Shown here one piece after another: positions 59,491 to 64,000 of a DNA stretch of 64,000 nucleotides. The notes under the pieces were generated by a model, which saw only the letters and a program-made list of their open reading frames with translations, had not been told where the DNA came from and did not search any database. How positions within the stretch are numbered: position 1 is the first letter of the stretch; the number at the start of each line of letters is the position of its first letter. The DNA is from Phorcus lineatus (taxonomy: Eukaryota > Mollusca > Gastropoda > Trochida > Trochidae): assembly GCA_921293015.1 (NCBI GenBank), contig OV121088.1, positions 28,495,645-28,559,644 on the forward strand, read 5' to 3'. The translations under genes and the position numbers were made by a program.

Positions 59491-59499
59491 TTCCATGAG

Positions 59500-60920
59500 A
59501 AATACAACACTCTGAAGATGAGTCTTTCTTGAATATTCTAAAATTCAAATGCATTTTTTTGCTCTTATAATGAAAAGTAGATTTATGATTTGAGAGATTG
59601 CAATCTAATATTTTATTATATTAAATAATTTTACTCTTGCATATATTCCTATGCTGAGACGCTTCAAAATATAACAGATGTGAGACACGTAGTGATTGTT
59701 GTAATTATTTGTTCTTTTGGTAAATGTTTCATACACTGAAATTCGTAATTGATACTCGTTAAGCGTTTTTAAACTTTCATAGATTTAAAATAGAACATGG
59801 GTAGAGCATTCAATTCTAAGATCAAAATTTATTTTATTCTCATCAAGCATCTTTGTCATTCCTAATGTAGGATTTTGATGCAATACTGATTTATCGACTT
59901 GTTTTGTATTCTATGTTTCGTTTCAGACTGAACTTTTTTAACTAAAGTTATATTACAATTAAAATATTGATAACTAGTGTATTTATTTAATACTTGTCAT
60001 ATACGTTCGTATCATAAAGGGCTCTTTAATAGTATCTTTACCTACTTCACCTCAATAAGATATACAAACAAAAGCTTATCAGCTTCTTATTATGTTATGG
60101 TTTAATCATTGATAGATTCATTTAAGTATTGAAATCCTTGATTCATCACAAGACTTTTAACAGAAGGTGTTTTCATGATTCTTTTATATCCTATAGACAG
60201 ACTACTAATCACATGGATGATTGTAAGGTCAACAGTTCATTACAGACGAATTATAGCACACATGATTTGATCCTGTTGTGATAACCTTAATGAATATCAA
60301 ATGTGCATTGTGGGTTCCTGTTAATATTTCATGAAATGTTCAATCAGAGCCATTGTTCTGCAGGCCGATAAATTGATCATGAGGCATTCTCATTCTTACT
60401 TGATAACTAATTCCTTGCTAATCAAATGATAGTCATCTTGAAGTTTATCTTTCGCAAAATAAGATTATTTGGTACATATGTGTAATAAAACATTCTTAAA
60501 GACTCATGTGTATGTTGTTGTAGTCTTTTCTTTTAAATTCAACATTTGGTCTTTTCTTAAGGTGTTTGCACCCACCATAAATACTGGCCAAAATTTGTTT
60601 CATAAGAAATGCCTGAGAGTATAAAAGTCAGAAGTGCTATGTAGATTAATAGATCAAATAGGTAACAAAGTCTATATAGCAGTAAAATTCAGTTTAACAT
60701 TTTGTAAAATAAAAACAAGTCCACAGCTATGTTATAATGATTCCGTATCAATATATAATGGCAGATTATAAAATAGATAAATGAAGCTTTGACTTGATGC
60801 ATAGGTAACTATCAATTGTACCTCTTGAAATTAAATCAATTGCAAGAAAATGGATTCTGACTTTCCTCTAACATTATATTTCTCCCCTTTTATTACTCAC
60901 AGAGATAGAAGTGGGGCGTA
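59500..60920. other. AT-rich intergenic DNA
   Basis: No feature supported. Confidence 0.45.
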
Positions 60921-60924
60921 ACAA

Positions 60925-61240
60925 CTATAAATAAATGTCATGTTGCGGTCTCGAATACTGCCAAGGGCGCATGATGAGGTCGTGCATTGTAGTCCATAAA
61001 CAAGGTCTTGTGGTAAGTTTGTGGTCATCGAAATGACAAAAAAAATTACAGGATCCAGAAGGTCCTGAATGAAGCGAGTGCCTGTGAGTGAACCTTGTTT
61101 AGTCTAAAAACCAGTCTACAGTCGTATGACAAGCATCACCAAACCATTACGGATCCCCCGCCATATAGTATTCTTGGCAAAATGCTTCTGGAGGCAAGAC
61201 GTGTATTCCTAGCCCTCCACACGCGGGCTCACCAATCACC
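60925..61240 (-). pseudogene. Tc1-like transposase core fragment
   Basis: Minus-strand frames give, in order, a GGGIRNG/SVMVW-like region (61140-61165), GSLTGTRFIQDLLDPVIFF (about 61035-61090), and DYNARPHHAPLAVFE (about 60950-60995). These equal the GGGSVMVWG, L.G.RY...L....V.P and F..DNA.PH.A......L blocks of Tc1-like transposases. Frames change at least twice and stops are present. The segment is richer in CG than its flanks. Terminal repeats were not found. Confidence 0.7.
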
Positions 61241-61244
61241 AATA

Positions 61245-64000
61245 TGGTAGAGGAAACGACTTGTGTTGGTCCAAATACCGATAATTGAGCTTTAATTTCA
61301 CTTTTCTTTTATGTATAGTATTAATTTGTGACAGACAAATCCTGCAACTCAATGTTGGATTTGACTGGAATTGACTGATTTAAAAATTGGAGACATGATC
61401 TTGACATTATGATAATCATAAAGATTGAATTCATGAAATTACCCAAAAAAACAATTTGAGATCATCAAAAATTGTGTTGGTGAAGATTCCTATCAATCAA
61501 CACAAACAATTAAAGATGTGTATATAGTAATAGTAACCTAGCCCATTTTGGCAAATGAATATACACAATTAACCAGAGAAGGTCATTGGCTATCATATTC
61601 ACATACCAATTAATTAGAGTAATCAATTAAGTCATAATGTCGACCACTTAATTTGTCATATAACTGGGTGATAAACTGTTCATTATCTAAAAGTGTGAAA
61701 TTATCCGTCATTTTCCAAAAATTAAATTAAAATTACCAAAATGAACAGTTAACCAAGCTTTCCAAAGGAGTTTTCTCCATGAACTATGGTAGAGTTCACT
61801 GTACAGCATTAGCAACAGTTTTAACATTTAAGGCTAAAGAAGTAATATAACGCTGACAAACTTTCTCTTTTGCCTATCATAACTATAATATACAGATGCA
61901 TTCGTATATACAGGAAAGTACCTTTGAATTTCGTTTCCTCAAATATCAACCCAGTGGTACATTCTCTTTAAGAGATGAGTGAGTTGATGTCATATTGACC
62001 TCTAGGAGCATATAGAATAGAATATTCACTGACTGTATTACATGAGCTATTAATTTTCTCGAAATATTAACCTAAAAGGAAAATCGTAACAATTTCATAA
62101 TTGTATCAACGAAATGTTGAATATAAATGATTTTCAATTAAACGGATACATTATAACAACACTGGTTAATTCATCTACTACGATATCGACATTTTATAAC
62201 CAATTATTCAATGTTCACAATTCATGGATCATTCTACTTTTTAAAATGCATTTCTTAATTTGTAGATGTTCATAAATAGGTTCTCTTGCTAAAAACGAAA
62301 ATGTCATCTTAATAAATATTTAAGTGACAACGTTTTGTTGTAACTGTTAAGTGTTAGCACATCAGCTAATTGTGTATGGATGCAAAACACTCAATTTCAC
62401 TTTTTCTAAACATTAAATTCTTTCCGAGTTTATAATTCAAAGCAGGTTGTCTATTGTGTTTTTAAATGCCAGTCACGACTTTCTATCATTATGGCCTATT
62501 ACACAATCTTCTTCAGTTCAGCTAATTGAACTTGACTCGGCGAACATTGCTACTTCATGAACACTCTAATAAGGAAGAGACTGTTCAGGAATAAAGGCAT
62601 GTTTGCGTGATAATCAGATGGAAATGCTCCTTTGCGCAAAAAGGGATAAGGAGCATACACACTCGGGAAATAAACTTCTGAACTATAATCAGGAAACCTA
62701 AGGTGGTAAAATGAATGTCAGGTTCATTAAGGATGGTGTAAATTAAAAGGCAAAGATTTTTTACCTTTGCCCATTATTGACAATTCCATTACTGAACCAC
62801 CTGGCAGTTACAGGAAGCATGCCGATGTTAAATAGGTGATCCGGTATTCATTTTGTAGTGTCGAAAATAGGTAATGATATTCATATATCAGGTGGTTTGG
62901 GTGCCACAGCTTTTGCAACTTTCTCTGATTGATCCCTTTTTAGGGAATTGATAGACCAGATTCAACAATCAGTAGACGCCACTTGTTAATAACTAAGGGT
63001 TCACATTCTCTAATTGCATTGAGAGGAATCTTCGTCTTTGCAGTATTGGGAATTCTGCTAACAGATAACAGATAAAAATCAACAGGCTGCATAAACAATG
63101 AAATACACTTGTATGGTTCTGAGGTTTGCTTTTTTAAATACATCTAAGACTGTTTGCTCTCAAGTTCTAGGAAGTCAACTAAACCGCATTAAATCCGCAT
63201 ATCAAAGCATTTGCAAATGCCGTTGGACTATCAAGAGGTCTGCAGCGTATGTAAAGAGATGCTATTGCAGATCATACAAAATGTCATCGTAGTCAAACGC
63301 CATGCAACATACATGTAGCTCTTGAGGATTTACAATTCTTATTGAGAACTGAGTAAAAGCTTTATCATAATTTAAAGGCTGATAGATCCTCTGTTTCTTT
63401 CTAATACTCACGTGTAAGACGCCATAAGAGACGTAATCATTTAACTTTAATTGGATACTGATATCATATAAATATGAGTATTCCGTTGAAATTCAATTAT
63501 TGATAGTTACCGATTACTTTTCACAAAATTATAATGTTAATGACACTATCAATGTACTTGATGCTATAAAATGTTACACTTATCACTGTTGTTCATTATA
63601 ATTAGAAAATGAAACCGTCTCTTCACATAACACACATTTGTAACATCAAACTAACGATGATATTGACCTTCTCAGTTTATAATTACGAAGTTTTGAAAGT
63701 TATATCACATTTAGATCTGTAATTCTGGAATCTTAAACCATGGGTAACCGAAAACTGAATGGTAAGCTAGAACAATCGTTGAATAGCTTACTGCAGTCGA
63801 CTAATTCAAGATGCTGACTTATTTAGAATAAAAGTATTGAATGAAAATATATTTGCTGAGGTCAAGCTATATTTAATTTTCATGAGATTAATAGTTTATG
63901 TCGGTTGTGTATTGTAGAAACAAATACACTGTTCTGATGTTCAGTTTCCAAACCCATAACAATTTCCTTTGAAAAATAAACACATTTCTCTCTCAATTAT
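61245..64000. other. AT-rich intergenic DNA to window end
   Basis: A GATGTCATATTGACCTCTAG segment at about 61988 recalls the start of module P but nothing further matches. A small stem GGCAAAGATTTTTTACCTTTGCC lies at 62750-62772. ORFs at 62940-63143 (-) and 63098-63292 (+) overlap and lack domains. Confidence 0.4.

Overview
The window looks like non-coding DNA from a eukaryotic nuclear genome, most likely a mollusc and perhaps a gastropod. It is strongly AT-rich, has no long open frame, and is littered with decayed transposons and repeats. Several repeats start with GTGAGTGAG...TTTAACGCC and run into ...TTGGGCAATAT, which resembles the short interspersed repeats familiar from abalone and other molluscs. 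The taxon is an inference from repeat type only. No bacterial operon, CRISPR array, rRNA or intact tRNA was seen, and I cannot defend any intact protein-coding gene.

The main structure is an old tandem segmental duplication. Landmarks at about 16.4-26.2 kb (copy A) recur in the same order at about 32.4-42.9 kb (copy B), offset by 16.0-18.7 kb. Part of the series recurs again at about 43.8-51.7 kb (copy C). Within and around these copies sit short modules, named here P (6 copies), M (5), S (4), V (3), Q, R, T, U, W and A (2-3 each). V carries a TATA-like box in two copies and may be a duplicated promoter. Insertions found in one copy and missing from its paralogue explain much of the offset: a mariner, a 5'-truncated LINE, an internally deleted Tc1 element, and a CpG-bearing block with a hairpin.

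Region by region: 0-14 kb holds M, W and A modules, a cluster of CRE-like sites, one broken ORF (2453-2920), two tRNA/SINE-like fragments and otherwise featureless AT-rich DNA. 14-26 kb is copy A with a (TATAG)18 microsatellite, an endonuclease fragment of one LINE, the C-terminal ORF2 part of another LINE and a mariner with its TA duplication. 26-32 kb has a 220-bp foldback element, a remnant of the TAA-duplicating family, and modules P and R. 32-43 kb is copy B with the Tc1 derivative, a hairpin element and a CpG-richer block at 40.0-40.95 kb. 43-52 kb is copy C with a second hairpin element. 52-58.7 kb differs: two divergent ATGGCGG starts, an inverted-repeat transposon of 1723 bp, possible exons and CRE/GC-box sites. 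58.7-64 kb has a last P copy and minus-strand fragments of a mariner and a Tc1 transposase.

The real content is therefore the history of duplication and insertion plus a few candidate regulatory elements. The paralogous copies act as internal empty-site controls for several insertions.
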